From the NCBI GenBank assembly GCA_003242255.1, contig QGUT01000044.1, positions 1 through 11,763 on the forward strand: a stretch of 11,763 nt of DNA, given 5' to 3'. Positions 1 through 6,888 of the stretch are shown here, piece by piece. Origin of the DNA: Bacillota bacterium (GTDB lineage: Bacteria > Bacillota > Thermosediminibacteria > Thermosediminibacterales > Thermosediminibacteraceae). Position numbers and translations under genes: made by a program. The number at the start of each line of letters is the position of its first letter. Position 1 is the first letter of the stretch. The notes under the pieces were generated by a model. It did no database searches. It worked only from the letters and a program-made list of their open reading frames with translations, and was not told the origin of the DNA.

Positions 1-894
1 AAGCTTGCCGAGAGGGGCATTGAGGTCGACCATATTTACGCTATTAAGAACATGGACAAGCTCCAGATCAATATCGAAAAAAGCCCCTGCGCAAAGGGCT
101 ACCTCTGCGAAAAGGAAATTCCCGCCTGTATAAAAGAAGGCCTCGGAACGGAGGTATTGGTAAAAGCGGTGGAATGCCCATTGCGGAGCGGAGGGAATAG
201 GTGCCGGCTTAAAGCCGTTCCCAAAGGCAGCTTCCGGGTAAGCGTGGGAGTGGTGAGCCTTCCGAAACATGGGGCAGAAGTCTCGGGGGACAGCTTCTCC
301 TTTGCGGAACTGGAAAACGGCGATTTTATGCTCGCCCTAAGCGACGGCATGGGAGTTGGTGAAGCGGCAAGGCGGGAGAGCGAGAGGACCCTTTTGTTGC
401 TGGAGGAACTGCTGGAGGCGGGCTACGACAGGCAAAATTCTGTGGAGATATTGAATTCCGCCATGCAATTGATGGAAGGCGAAGACAGTTTTTCAACACT
501 GGATGTGGTTCTTATAGATACCTATTCGGGCAAGGCCGAATTTTTAAAGGCAGGGGCGGTAAGCAGCTTTATAAAAAGGGGAAAACAGGTGGAAGTCGTA
601 AAGGGCGGGGCCCTTCCCGTCGGAATCGTGGACAGCATAGCGGTGAGCAGCGTCAAGAAAAATCTAAAAGTGGGTGATATGATAGTCCTGTTGAGTGACG
701 GCGCTTTGGATTCCTTCTCGGATGAAGACGACAAAGAAAAGGCAATGGTCCAATTCCTGGAGAGCGTGTCTACCACCAACCCGCAGGAATTGGCCAATAA
801 GATCTTAGAAAGGGTGAGGGAAAACAACAAGAAGATAAAAGACGATCTGACGGTACTGGTAGGCAGTTTGTGGCGATACACCCATTCTCCCTGA
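1..894 (+). CDS. spoIIE: Stage II sporulation protein E (serine phosphatase), C-terminal part, 5' end outside window
   Basis: SpoIIE is the membrane-bound PP2C-type phosphatase at the sporulation septum that dephosphorylates SpoIIAA and so switches on sigma-F in the forespore. Only the last 297 codons are here. The frame is open from base 1, so the ATG at base 52 is internal and not the start. The visible part is the linker plus the PP2C phosphatase domain. All four expected metal-binding Asp regions are present. Numbered from that internal Met, they are SGD (D80), ALSDGMG (D98), LLSDGALD (D216) and KDDLTV (D264/265). The SDGMGxGxxA stretch and the C-terminal DDLTVLVGSLW match the family well. 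The polytopic membrane region lies upstream of the window. A terminator follows directly, and tilS comes next, as in the spoIIE-tilS-hpt-ftsH order of Bacillus and Clostridia. Identity is firm; only the upstream length is unknown. Confidence 0.95.
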   Translation, partial: KLAERGIEVDHIYAIKNMDKLQINIEKSPCAKGYLCEKEIPACIKEGLGTEVLVKAVECPLRSGGNRCRLKAVPKGSFRVSVGVVSLPKHGAEVSGDSFSFAELENGDFMLALSDGMGVGEAARRESERTLLLLEELLEAGYDRQNSVEILNSAMQLMEGEDSFSTLDVVLIDTYSGKAEFLKAGAVSSFIKRGKQVEVVKGGALPVGIVDSIAVSSVKKNLKVGDMIVLLSDGALDSFSDEDDKEKAMVQFLESVSTTNPQELANKILERVRENNKKIKDDLTVLVGSLWRYTHSP

Positions 895-895
895 G

Positions 896-923
896 CAGGG
901 CCGTCCAGGCCTTGTTTTTTTTT
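896..923 (+). terminator. Rho-independent terminator after spoIIE
   Basis: A 7-bp stem pairs CAGGGCC (896-902) with GGCCTTG (908-914), including one G-T pair. The loop is the 5 bases GTCCA, and nine T follow at 915-923. It starts one base after the spoIIE stop codon, so it ends the spoIIE transcript and separates it from tilS. Confidence 0.88.
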
Positions 924-955
924 ATGCTTGTATTTCGGAATAAGTTCTGATATTA

Positions 956-984
956 TTTATTTTAAAATAGTTATACTGTATAAT
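956..984 (+). promoter_or_regulatory. Candidate promoter of tilS-hpt
   Basis: A consensus TATAAT lies at 979-984, about 20 bases before the tilS start. The -35 at 17-bp spacing is poor (TTTATT, 956-961). The -10 is embedded in a perfect 6-1-6 palindrome, TTATAC-T-GTATAA (971-983), so a regulator site here is possible. The spoIIE terminator upstream makes a promoter in this spacer necessary unless read-through is used. Confidence 0.5.
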
Positions 985-1004
985 ACGCATTTTGGTGTAT
1001 ATGT

Positions 1005-2411
1005 ATGGATATCGTTGAGGTATTCAAAAATACCGTCGCAAAGCACCAAATGATAAAAAATGGCGACAGGATTCTGGTGGGCGTTTCCGGAGGAGCCGAT
1101 TCGGTGTGCCTTTTGCACCTTCTGCTCCGATTCAGGCAGGAATTCGGCATTGACCTTGCGGTGGCCCACCTCAATCATTCCTTCCGCGGCCGGGAAGCCG
1201 ATGAAGATGAAGCCTTTGTAAGAGAACTGGCCCGAAAGTGGGAGCTGCCCTTTTATGCCGAAAAAATAGATGTTCCGGCCTATGTGAGGGAAACGGGACT
1301 TTCGCCGGAAGACGCGGCCCGGAGGGTAAGGTATGCCTTTTTTGAGCGGGTGAGGGAAAAAATCAGGGCCGATCGGATTGCTCTGGCCCACAACAGCAAC
1401 GATCGCGAAGAGACCATCCTCATGAATATCTTCCGGGGAAGCGGCATTGAAGGGCTCGTAGGGATCGAGCCGGTGAGGGATCACTACATACGCCCGCTCA
1501 TAGACGTCGAAAGAAAGGCCATAGAGGAATACCTGAGAAAAGAGGGTATCCCTTACAGGACGGACAGTACCAACCTTCAAGCTATTTACTTCCGGAACAA
1601 GATCCGGCTGGAGTTGATACCCCTCATCAAGAGGGACTATTGCCCCCACCTTTCGGCAGCTCTAAAAAGGCTTTCCGAGATCGCCTCCATTGACGCTTCC
1701 TTGCTGGATGAGCTCACCCGGGCAGCCTACGCGGAAACCTCGGAAAAAATCCCCGGCGGCGTGAAGATAGACCTGAAAAAGTTTGGGGAATTGCACGATT
1801 CTCTCAAGCTGAGGGTAGTGAGGAAGGCGGCCGAAGAAATTCTGGGAATCTTGCAGGACTTTGAATACAGGCACGCCAAGATGCTGGTGGATTTTATAAT
1901 GGAAAAGCCGACGGGGAGCCGCTTGAGCCTGCCGCACGGGCTAACAGGCGAAAAAAGCTACGGGTGTTTTTATATTTACGGCGAAAATCCGCCGGAAGCG
2001 ATGAGCTTTTATTATCGGTTTCCCGTTCCCGGGGAAATTGAAATTCCCGAGGCCGGGGCCGTAATTTCGGCCCGGATCGTTGAAAGGCAGGGGGGCTTTT
2101 CCATTAAAAAGAGTCCCAATTGGGCGTATTTGGATTATGAAAAGATAAAAGAGCCTCTAGGGGTGCGAAACCGCAGGCCCGGGGACCGGTTTATTCCGTT
2201 CGGAAGCCATTTTTCCAAGAAGCTGCAGGATTTCTTCGTGGACAACAAAGTGCCCGCCCGGGAAAGGGACCGGGTGCCCCTGGTCGTTTCGGGGGAGAGA
2301 ATACTGTGGGTCTGCGGCATGAGGATAGACGAAAGGTTTAAAGTTACCGACCGGACGAAAAGGATTCTGGTCCTGGAATTTAAAACTAAAAATAATATGC
2401 AGGAGGAGTAA
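1005..2411 (+). CDS. tilS: tRNA(Ile)-lysidine synthetase
   Basis: TilS is the cytoplasmic enzyme that attaches lysine to C34 of the CAU-anticodon tRNA-Ile using ATP, switching it to read AUA; it is essential in most bacteria. At 468 aa it has the full Firmicute length. The N-terminal PP-loop ATPase signature VSGGADS is at residues 27-33, and the second motif HNSNDREET (129-137) is followed by the typical RGSGIEGL stretch. The C-terminal third (about 375-460, with RNRRPGDRFIPFG near 383) matches the TilS C-terminal domain. The ATG at 1005 has only a weak ribosome site (GGTG at 994-997), but no better start is seen and the N-terminus aligns as expected. hpt follows 3 bases after the stop, so the two are co-transcribed, as in Bacillus. 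Confidence 0.96.
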   Translation: MDIVEVFKNTVAKHQMIKNGDRILVGVSGGADSVCLLHLLLRFRQEFGIDLAVAHLNHSFRGREADEDEAFVRELARKWELPFYAEKIDVPAYVRETGLSPEDAARRVRYAFFERVREKIRADRIALAHNSNDREETILMNIFRGSGIEGLVGIEPVRDHYIRPLIDVERKAIEEYLRKEGIPYRTDSTNLQAIYFRNKIRLELIPLIKRDYCPHLSAALKRLSEIASIDASLLDELTRAAYAETSEKIPGGVKIDLKKFGELHDSLKLRVVRKAAEEILGILQDFEYRHAKMLVDFIMEKPTGSRLSLPHGLTGEKSYGCFYIYGENPPEAMSFYYRFPVPGEIEIPEAGAVISARIVERQGGFSIKKSPNWAYLDYEKIKEPLGVRNRRPGDRFIPFGSHFSKKLQDFFVDNKVPARERDRVPLVVSGERILWVCGMRIDERFKVTDRTKRILVLEFKTKNNMQEE

Positions 2412-2414
2412 TTC

Positions 2415-2969
2415 ATGCTGGAAGACATTAAAGAAATTCTGATCACCGAAGAGGAAATAAAGAAGAAACTGAAGGAACTGGGCGAAAAAATAACGCAGGA
2501 TTACAGGGATAAAGATGACGTGCTGATCGTGGGAGTCTTGAAAGGAGCCGTGCTTTTTATCGCCGACCTCATAAGGCATATAGATTTGCCGGTAAAACTG
2601 GATTTCATGGCGGTATCCAGCTACGGGGCGTCCACCGAGTCCTCGGGGATAGTGAGGATATTGAAGGACCTGGACCAGGATGTGGAGGGAAAGAACATCC
2701 TGATAGTGGAAGACATAATCGACTCGGGGCTGACCCTGAGCTACCTTTACAACATGTTGAAGTCCCGCAAACCTGCAAGCATTAAGATTTGCACTCTCCT
2801 GGATAAGCCCAGCCGAAGGAAGGTGCGGATCCCGGTGGACTATCTGGGATTTGAGATACCCGATTACTTTGTGGTAGGCTACGGCCTGGATTACGACGAA
2901 AAGTACAGGAATCTCCCCTTCATAGGTATTTTGAAAGAAGAAGCCATAAAAAGCAGCGAAGAAAGGTAA
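2415..2969 (+). CDS. hpt: Hypoxanthine (guanine) phosphoribosyltransferase
   Basis: This cytoplasmic purine-salvage enzyme makes IMP or GMP from hypoxanthine or guanine plus PRPP. Its length of 184 aa is normal. The PRPP-binding loop LIVEDIIDSGLT covers residues 96-107. The KGA loop is at 43-45, the SSYG flexible-loop motif at 68-71, and the purine-contacting segment from LLDK (128-131) to YFVVGYGLDYDEKYR (151-165) is intact. The Shine-Dalgarno AGGAGGAG (2401-2408) sits 6 bases before the ATG and overlaps the end of tilS, giving a tight tilS-hpt operon. No terminator is visible between hpt and ftsH, so some read-through into ftsH is likely. In Bacillus and Listeria, TilS and HprT proteins interact and act together on ftsH expression. 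That role here is only suggested by gene order. Confidence 0.96.
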   Translation: MLEDIKEILITEEEIKKKLKELGEKITQDYRDKDDVLIVGVLKGAVLFIADLIRHIDLPVKLDFMAVSSYGASTESSGIVRILKDLDQDVEGKNILIVEDIIDSGLTLSYLYNMLKSRKPASIKICTLLDKPSRRKVRIPVDYLGFEIPDYFVVGYGLDYDEKYRNLPFIGILKEEAIKSSEER

Positions 2970-2999
2970 ATATTATTAGCCTTTTGCAAATATTATTAG
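2968..2999 (+). repeat. Two direct 12-base repeats at 20-bp spacing in the ftsH promoter
   Basis: AAATATTATTAG occurs at 2968-2979, overlapping the hpt stop, and again identically at 2988-2999 inside the ftsH promoter. The 20-bp period is close to two helical turns, which would place both copies on the same DNA face. Because the sequence is AT-rich, chance repetition or simple promoter AT-content is possible. Confidence 0.6.
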
Positions 3000-3012
3000 A
3001 ATATGGTAGAAT
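2984..3012 (+). promoter_or_regulatory. Sigma-A promoter of ftsH with extended -10
   Basis: The -35 TTGCAA (2984-2989) and -10 TAGAAT (3007-3012) are separated by exactly 17 bp, with the extended -10 dinucleotide TG at 3004-3005. The predicted start is near 3019, leaving a leader of about 33 bases before the TTG start of ftsH. One copy of the 12-base repeat AAATATTATTAG (2988-2999) overlaps the 3' end of the -35 and fills much of the spacer. Confidence 0.8.
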
Positions 3013-3036
3013 AACGAAGGGATTATTCGACCCTTG

Positions 3037-3044
3037 AAGGGAGG
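3037..3044 (+). promoter_or_regulatory. Ribosome binding site that fixes the ftsH start at TTG 3052
   Basis: AAGGGAGG lies 7 bases before TTG 3052. An in-frame TTG at 3034 would put the initiation codon upstream of and partly inside this Shine-Dalgarno, with none of its own, so 3052 is the likely start. Confidence 0.85.
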
Positions 3045-3051
3045 AACAATT

Positions 3052-4851
3052 TTGAACAACCTTCTTCGCAATGCGGGCTTTTACCTCTTAATATTTATAC
3101 TAATTTTATCTCTCGTACAATGGTACTCCACAAAAACCGACGTACACGCGAGAATAGGATATACTGACCTCATCCGCCTTATAGACAATGGGTCAGTAAA
3201 AGAAATAAAAATGATGGACAACAATATAGAGGGAACTTTAAAAGACGGCCGGAAATTTACCAGCTTCATTCCCGACAAGACGGTGTTCATAGAGCGAATT
3301 CAGCCGAGGATAGACAACGGGGAACTCACCTTAATAGCTCAGCCGGCACCTTCCATGCCCTGGTGGTCTCAGGTACTTCCTTCCATCCTGATGGGGTTGC
3401 TCTTTGTAGGCGCCTGGTTTTTCATCATGCAGCAGAGCCAGGGCGGCGGCAGCCGGGTGATGAGCTTCGGCCGGAGCAGGGCCCGGCTTCACACCGATGA
3501 CAAGAGGAAGGTAACTTTTAAAGACGTGGCTGGGGTAGATGAGGCGAAGGAAGAGCTCCAGGAAGTGGTGGATTTTCTAAAGCACCCGAAAAAGTTCATA
3601 GAATTAGGGGCGAGAATTCCCAAAGGCGTGCTTCTCGTCGGCCCTCCGGGCACGGGCAAGACCTTGCTGGCCCGGGCGGTGGCCGGAGAGGCGGGAGTCC
3701 CGTTTTTCAGCATTAGCGGTTCCGACTTCGTGGAGATGTTCGTAGGTGTGGGTGCTGCCCGGGTGCGGGACCTGTTCGATCAGGCCAAGAAGAACGCTCC
3801 GTGCATCGTGTTCATAGATGAAATTGACGCCGTAGGAAGACAGCGCGGAGCTGGACTGGGCGGCGGCCACGACGAGCGGGAACAGACCTTGAACCAGCTC
3901 CTGGTCGAGATGGACGGTTTTACCGTCAACGAAGGGATCATAATAATAGCTGCCACCAACAGGCCCGATATCCTGGACCCGGCACTCTTGAGGCCCGGCA
4001 GGTTCGACCGCCAGATTGTGGTCGATCGGCCGGACGTCAAAGGCAGAGAAGAGATATTGAAGGTTCACGCCAGAAATAAGCCGCTGGCCGAGGATGTGGA
4101 CTTGAGCGTCCTCGCCCGGAGGACTCCTGGATTTACCGGGGCCGATCTGGAAAACCTGATGAACGAAGCGGCCCTGCTCGCCGCCCGGAGGAACAAGAAG
4201 AAGATAACCATGGAGGAACTGGAAGAGGCCATAACCAGGGTGGTGGCAGGCCCCGAAAAGAAGAACCGCATAATGACGGAAAGGGAAAGACGTTTGGTCG
4301 CCTACCACGAGGCGGGTCACGCGGTGGTCGCCGAGCTTCTGCCCAGCGTCGACCCGGTTCACGAAGTTTCCATCATCCCAAGGGGTAGGGCCGGCGGATA
4401 CACACTGATCCTGCCGAAGGAAGACCGGTTCTTCATGAGCAAGAACGAGCTCCTCGACCACGTAACCCATCTTTTGGGAGGCAGGGCCTCGGAGGAGCTG
4501 GTGCTGAAAGAAGTCAGCACCGGCGCCCAGAACGATCTGGAGCGGGCCACCGAGATAGCCCGCAGGATGGTAATGGAATACGGGATGAGCGAGAATCTGG
4601 GCCCCATGACCCTGGGACACAAGCAGGAAGAAGTATTTTTGGGCAGGGACCTGGCCAGGGGTAGGAACTACAGCGAGGAAGTGGCGGCGGCCATAGACAA
4701 GGAAGTGAGGAGCATCATCGACAAGTGCTACAACAGGGCGAAGACGCTCCTCAGCGAAAATATAAATAAGCTCCATAAAGTGGCTGAGGCACTTCTGGAG
4801 CGCGAAAAACTTTCGGAAGAGGAGTTCCGGGAAGTTTTCGCGAATGCGTAA
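3052..4851 (+). CDS. ftsH: ATP-dependent zinc metalloprotease FtsH
   Basis: FtsH is a hexameric, membrane-anchored AAA+ protease that extracts and degrades membrane and unstable cytosolic proteins. From TTG 3052 it is 599 aa. Two N-terminal membrane segments (about 8-25 and 109-126) flank an extracytoplasmic domain of about 80 residues. The AAA module has Walker A GPPGTGKT (197-204), pore motif MFVG (229-232), Walker B VFIDEID (253-259) and the second region of homology with arginine fingers in RPGRFDR (314-320). The protease domain has the zinc motif HEAGH (419-423), with the third ligand probably D495 in QNDLERAT. All catalytic residues are intact. The C-terminal tail is short and lacks the long charged extension of some homologues. 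It has its own promoter but also sits directly behind tilS-hpt, the usual order, and is ended by a strong terminator. Confidence 0.97.
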   Translation: MNNLLRNAGFYLLIFILILSLVQWYSTKTDVHARIGYTDLIRLIDNGSVKEIKMMDNNIEGTLKDGRKFTSFIPDKTVFIERIQPRIDNGELTLIAQPAPSMPWWSQVLPSILMGLLFVGAWFFIMQQSQGGGSRVMSFGRSRARLHTDDKRKVTFKDVAGVDEAKEELQEVVDFLKHPKKFIELGARIPKGVLLVGPPGTGKTLLARAVAGEAGVPFFSISGSDFVEMFVGVGAARVRDLFDQAKKNAPCIVFIDEIDAVGRQRGAGLGGGHDEREQTLNQLLVEMDGFTVNEGIIIIAATNRPDILDPALLRPGRFDRQIVVDRPDVKGREEILKVHARNKPLAEDVDLSVLARRTPGFTGADLENLMNEAALLAARRNKKKITMEELEEAITRVVAGPEKKNRIMTERERRLVAYHEAGHAVVAELLPSVDPVHEVSIIPRGRAGGYTLILPKEDRFFMSKNELLDHVTHLLGGRASEELVLKEVSTGAQNDLERATEIARRMVMEYGMSENLGPMTLGHKQEEVFLGRDLARGRNYSEEVAAAIDKEVRSIIDKCYNRAKTLLSENINKLHKVAEALLEREKLSEEEFREVFANA

Positions 4852-4864
4852 AGAGAAAAAAAGA

Positions 4865-4890
4865 CCCACCGATTGGTGGGCCTTTTTTTT
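4865..4890 (+). terminator. Rho-independent terminator after ftsH
   Basis: A perfect 6-bp stem pairs CCCACC (4865-4870) with GGTGGG (4875-4880) across the loop GATT, then CC and eight T (4883-4890). An A-run upstream (4855-4862) could extend the stem by A-T pairing and gives some terminator character on the minus strand. Confidence 0.9.
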
Positions 4891-4949
4891 GCATATTTAT
4901 CTTGTCCGGTGAAAACATAAAATAGCGGCACCAAAAAAGATATCGTACT

Positions 4950-4960
4950 GGAAGGTGATG
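4950..4960 (+). promoter_or_regulatory. Ribosome binding site selecting GTG 4964
   Basis: GGAAGGTGAT (4950-4959) matches the extended anti-Shine-Dalgarno complement AGGAGGTGAT at all but one base. Both GTG 4955 and ATG 4958 fall inside it, so GTG 4964 is the best-placed start. Confidence 0.7.
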
Positions 4961-4963
4961 CCG

Positions 4964-5410
4964 GTGAACATTTCAGGAGAATTATTTTTCCTCGCCGTGG
5001 CAGCTTTTGCAGGGCTTCTCATGGCGGTGCAGGGGGCCATGAATTCGGTGGTGAGCAGGGCTTTGGGGATTTCGGGGGCTACGTTTATCGTGCACCTCAC
5101 AGCCACTTTGATAATGGCCCTGGTGGTCTTTTCGGGCTTGGGCAAGGCCGAATGGAGCAGGTACGCGGACATCCCCTGGTACGATTACCTAGGAGGCGCC
5201 ATAGGGGTCCTCATCACGTACACGGTGGTGATGAGCATCCCCCGGCTGGGAGCGGCGGTGGCGACTACCGCCATCATTGTAGGCCAGGTGCTGACAGCCT
5301 GTCTCCTGGACCACTTTGGATGTTTCGGGCTTGAAAAGGCCCCTTTTACCTGGATGCGGTTTTTAGGGCTGGTGCTGCTGGCCGTAGGGGCGAAATTGCT
5401 CCTCAATTGA
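4964..5410 (+). CDS. Small multi-pass membrane protein, YdcZ/DUF606 family (drug/metabolite transporter superfamily)
   Basis: From GTG 4964 the product is 148 aa with five hydrophobic segments: roughly residues 5-25, 38-55, 70-85, 92-108 and 127-145. The family trademark is the N-terminal stretch AxxAGxxxAxQGAMNS (about 11-26). The order of segments and the RxxGxxLLxxGxxLL-like C-terminus also fit the DUF606/YdcZ family. Family members are half-size inner-membrane proteins, often found in pairs or as fusions, and most have no known substrate. No second half is next to it, so it would act as a homodimer or with a partner elsewhere. ftsH is closed off by its terminator, but no convincing promoter is seen in 4891-4949. 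The stop is 9 bases before the -35 of the radical SAM gene. Family call is good; function is unknown. Confidence 0.8.
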   Translation: MNISGELFFLAVAAFAGLLMAVQGAMNSVVSRALGISGATFIVHLTATLIMALVVFSGLGKAEWSRYADIPWYDYLGGAIGVLITYTVVMSIPRLGAAVATTAIIVGQVLTACLLDHFGCFGLEKAPFTWMRFLGLVLLAVGAKLLLN

Positions 5411-5419
5411 GAAGGATAA

Positions 5420-5448
5420 TTGACATATATAACCTGGTCATTTATAAT
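5420..5448 (+). promoter_or_regulatory. Perfect-consensus sigma-A promoter of the radical SAM-arsR unit
   Basis: TTGACA (5420-5425) and TATAAT (5443-5448) are both perfect and separated by exactly 17 bp. The predicted start is at about 5455-5457, giving a leader of about 50 bases. Such a strong core promoter implies that a repressor controls it, and a palindrome sits on the start site. Confidence 0.9.
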
Positions 5449-5451
5449 ATA

Positions 5452-5485
5452 TATTGACATATCATCATATAATGATATGACAATA
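5452..5485 (+). promoter_or_regulatory. 34-base imperfect palindrome over the transcription start, candidate ArsR operator
   Basis: The arms TATTGACATATCAT (5452-5465) and ATGATATGACAATA (5472-5485) are reverse complements at 13 of 14 positions around the 6-base centre CATATA. The perfect core is a 7-6-7 repeat extending to 8 bp per side (5458-5479). The decamer ATTGACATAT occurs in the left arm (5453-5462), again directly at the promoter -35 (5419-5428), and inverted with one mismatch at 5475-5484. ArsR-type repressors bind AT-rich interrupted dyads over promoters, and an ArsR gene is the second gene of this unit. There is no T-tract, so it is not a terminator for the upstream gene. Confidence 0.72.
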
Positions 5486-5505
5486 ATTTTGAGAGGAGGA
5501 TCGTA

Positions 5506-6888
5506 ATGGATCTGGCCCGGAGTCTTCTGGGGGAGAAGGTGATACAGCAGGGCATTAAATTTTTAGTGAATGAACCGATGGACAACATGGAGAAGATCCT
5601 GGATTGGATTGAAAAGATCCCGATGCCGGAACATCACAAGAGGAATGTGGCTTCCGTTAAAAAATTTCTCGAAGATAAGGACTCCAACTGGTACAAATAT
5701 GCCGAACGGTTGCTCACCCAAATCCATCCGAACGTCAAACAGAGAATGGCGGTGAACTTCTTCGTAAACGCCAACTTCCTTGGAGTGCCCAAACAGATGG
5801 AAAACGCGAAAAAGCTTGGTTGCTCGGTCCCCTGGGCTCTTCTCGTGGATCCCACCGAAAGGTGCAACTTGAGCTGCATCGGCTGCTGGGCTGGCGATTA
5901 CCAGAGGAAGGAAGAGCTGAGCTTCGAAGTGCTGGACCGGATCTGCACCGAGGCTGAAGATCTGGGGATATACTTCATAGTCATGTCGGGGGGCGAACCG
6001 CTCATAAGGAAGAACGATATACTGAAACTCGCCGAAAAGCACAATTCCATGGTGTTTCACCTTTTCACCAACGGCACCTTGGTGGACGACGAACTCATAA
6101 AGAACATGCAGAGGCTCGGCAACATAACCGTTGCTTTCAGCATCGAAGGGTTTGAAGAGACCACGGACCGGCGAAGAGGTAAGGGAGTTTTCAAGAAGGT
6201 AATGAGCGCCATGGACAAAATGAGAGAAGCGGGGCTGCTGTACGGCGTATCGGTTACATACACCAGGAATAATACGGAGGAGCTCGCCAGCGAAGAATTC
6301 GTGGATATGCTGGTGGACAAAGGGGTCGCCTTCGCCTGGTATTTTACCTATATACCCATCGGCAAGGATGTGGACCTGGAGATGATGGCCACCCCCGAGC
6401 AGAGGGCGTACATGTACGACAGGATTTTGGAGTACCGCAGGACCAAACCCATATTCATCATGGATTTCTGGAACGACGGCGAGGCTTCCAACGGCTGCAT
6501 AGCCGGAGGCAGGAGGTACCTGCACATCAACGCCCAGGGAGAAGTGGAGCCCTGTGCCTTCGTTCACTACTCCACCTGCAATATCAAGAACGTGAGCCTG
6601 AGAGAAGCCCTTCGGTCGCCGCTGATGCTGGCCTACCAAAAGCGGCAGCCCTTCAATAAAAACATGAGAAGGCCGTGCCCGCTCATCGACAACCCGGAGA
6701 TGCTCAAGGAAATCGTGGAGGAGAGCGGAGCTTACAGCACGCAGCTTTCGGCCAACGAGACGGCGGCGGAATTTGCAGAAAAATTGAAGCCCTATGCGGA
6801 AAAATGGGGTGAAATAGCGGATAAAATCTGGTATGATAAAAAGATGAGGGAGGAGAATGCTGTGAGGGGGGAAACCTTTGACGGTTGA
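5506..6888 (+). CDS. Radical SAM protein with helical N-terminal domain and C-terminal cysteine (SPASM-like) region
   Basis: The product is a 460-aa soluble protein. Residues 1-105 form a Lys/Asn-rich, probably helical region not part of the usual radical SAM fold. The core follows with CNLSCIGCW, whose C120, C124 and C127 ligate the 4Fe-4S cluster that cleaves S-adenosylmethionine. GGEP (162-165) contacts SAM, and HLFTNG (185-190) is the next core strand. Further cysteines at 331 (GCIAGGRRYLHINAQG), 350 (EPC), 358 and 391 (RPCP) look like a SPASM/twitch-type auxiliary cluster domain. The general layout recalls HpnH-like and other family members acting on lipids, cofactors or peptides; the substrate cannot be read from the sequence. 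No peptide precursor gene is adjacent. The Shine-Dalgarno AGGAGG (5494-5499) is 6 bases before ATG 5506. The gene overlaps arsR by 11 bases and is probably repressed by it. Confidence 0.88.
   Translation: MDLARSLLGEKVIQQGIKFLVNEPMDNMEKILDWIEKIPMPEHHKRNVASVKKFLEDKDSNWYKYAERLLTQIHPNVKQRMAVNFFVNANFLGVPKQMENAKKLGCSVPWALLVDPTERCNLSCIGCWAGDYQRKEELSFEVLDRICTEAEDLGIYFIVMSGGEPLIRKNDILKLAEKHNSMVFHLFTNGTLVDDELIKNMQRLGNITVAFSIEGFEETTDRRRGKGVFKKVMSAMDKMREAGLLYGVSVTYTRNNTEELASEEFVDMLVDKGVAFAWYFTYIPIGKDVDLEMMATPEQRAYMYDRILEYRRTKPIFIMDFWNDGEASNGCIAGGRRYLHINAQGEVEPCAFVHYSTCNIKNVSLREALRSPLMLAYQKRQPFNKNMRRPCPLIDNPEMLKEIVEESGAYSTQLSANETAAEFAEKLKPYAEKWGEIADKIWYDKKMREENAVRGETFDG

Noticed and set aside
52..54. ATG 52 as a true start of spoIIE
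   Set aside because: The frame is open back to base 1 and the upstream codons continue the SpoIIE sequence; the gene is simply cut by the window edge.
957..1649. A 230-codon minus-strand open frame opposite tilS
   Set aside because: It is opposite the conserved TilS PP-loop domain and has no family features.
3034..3054. TTG 3034 as the ftsH start
   Set aside because: It precedes and overlaps the Shine-Dalgarno at 3037-3044; TTG 3052 is correctly spaced 7 bases after it.
3604..4869. A 421-codon open frame on the minus strand opposite ftsH
   Set aside because: It lies wholly opposite the conserved FtsH ATPase and protease domains and has no family likeness; it is a codon-bias shadow.
5454..5473. 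A second promoter, TTGACA 5454-5459 with TATAAT 5468-5473
   Set aside because: The spacer is only 8 bp, far too short; both hexamers are better explained as parts of the palindrome.
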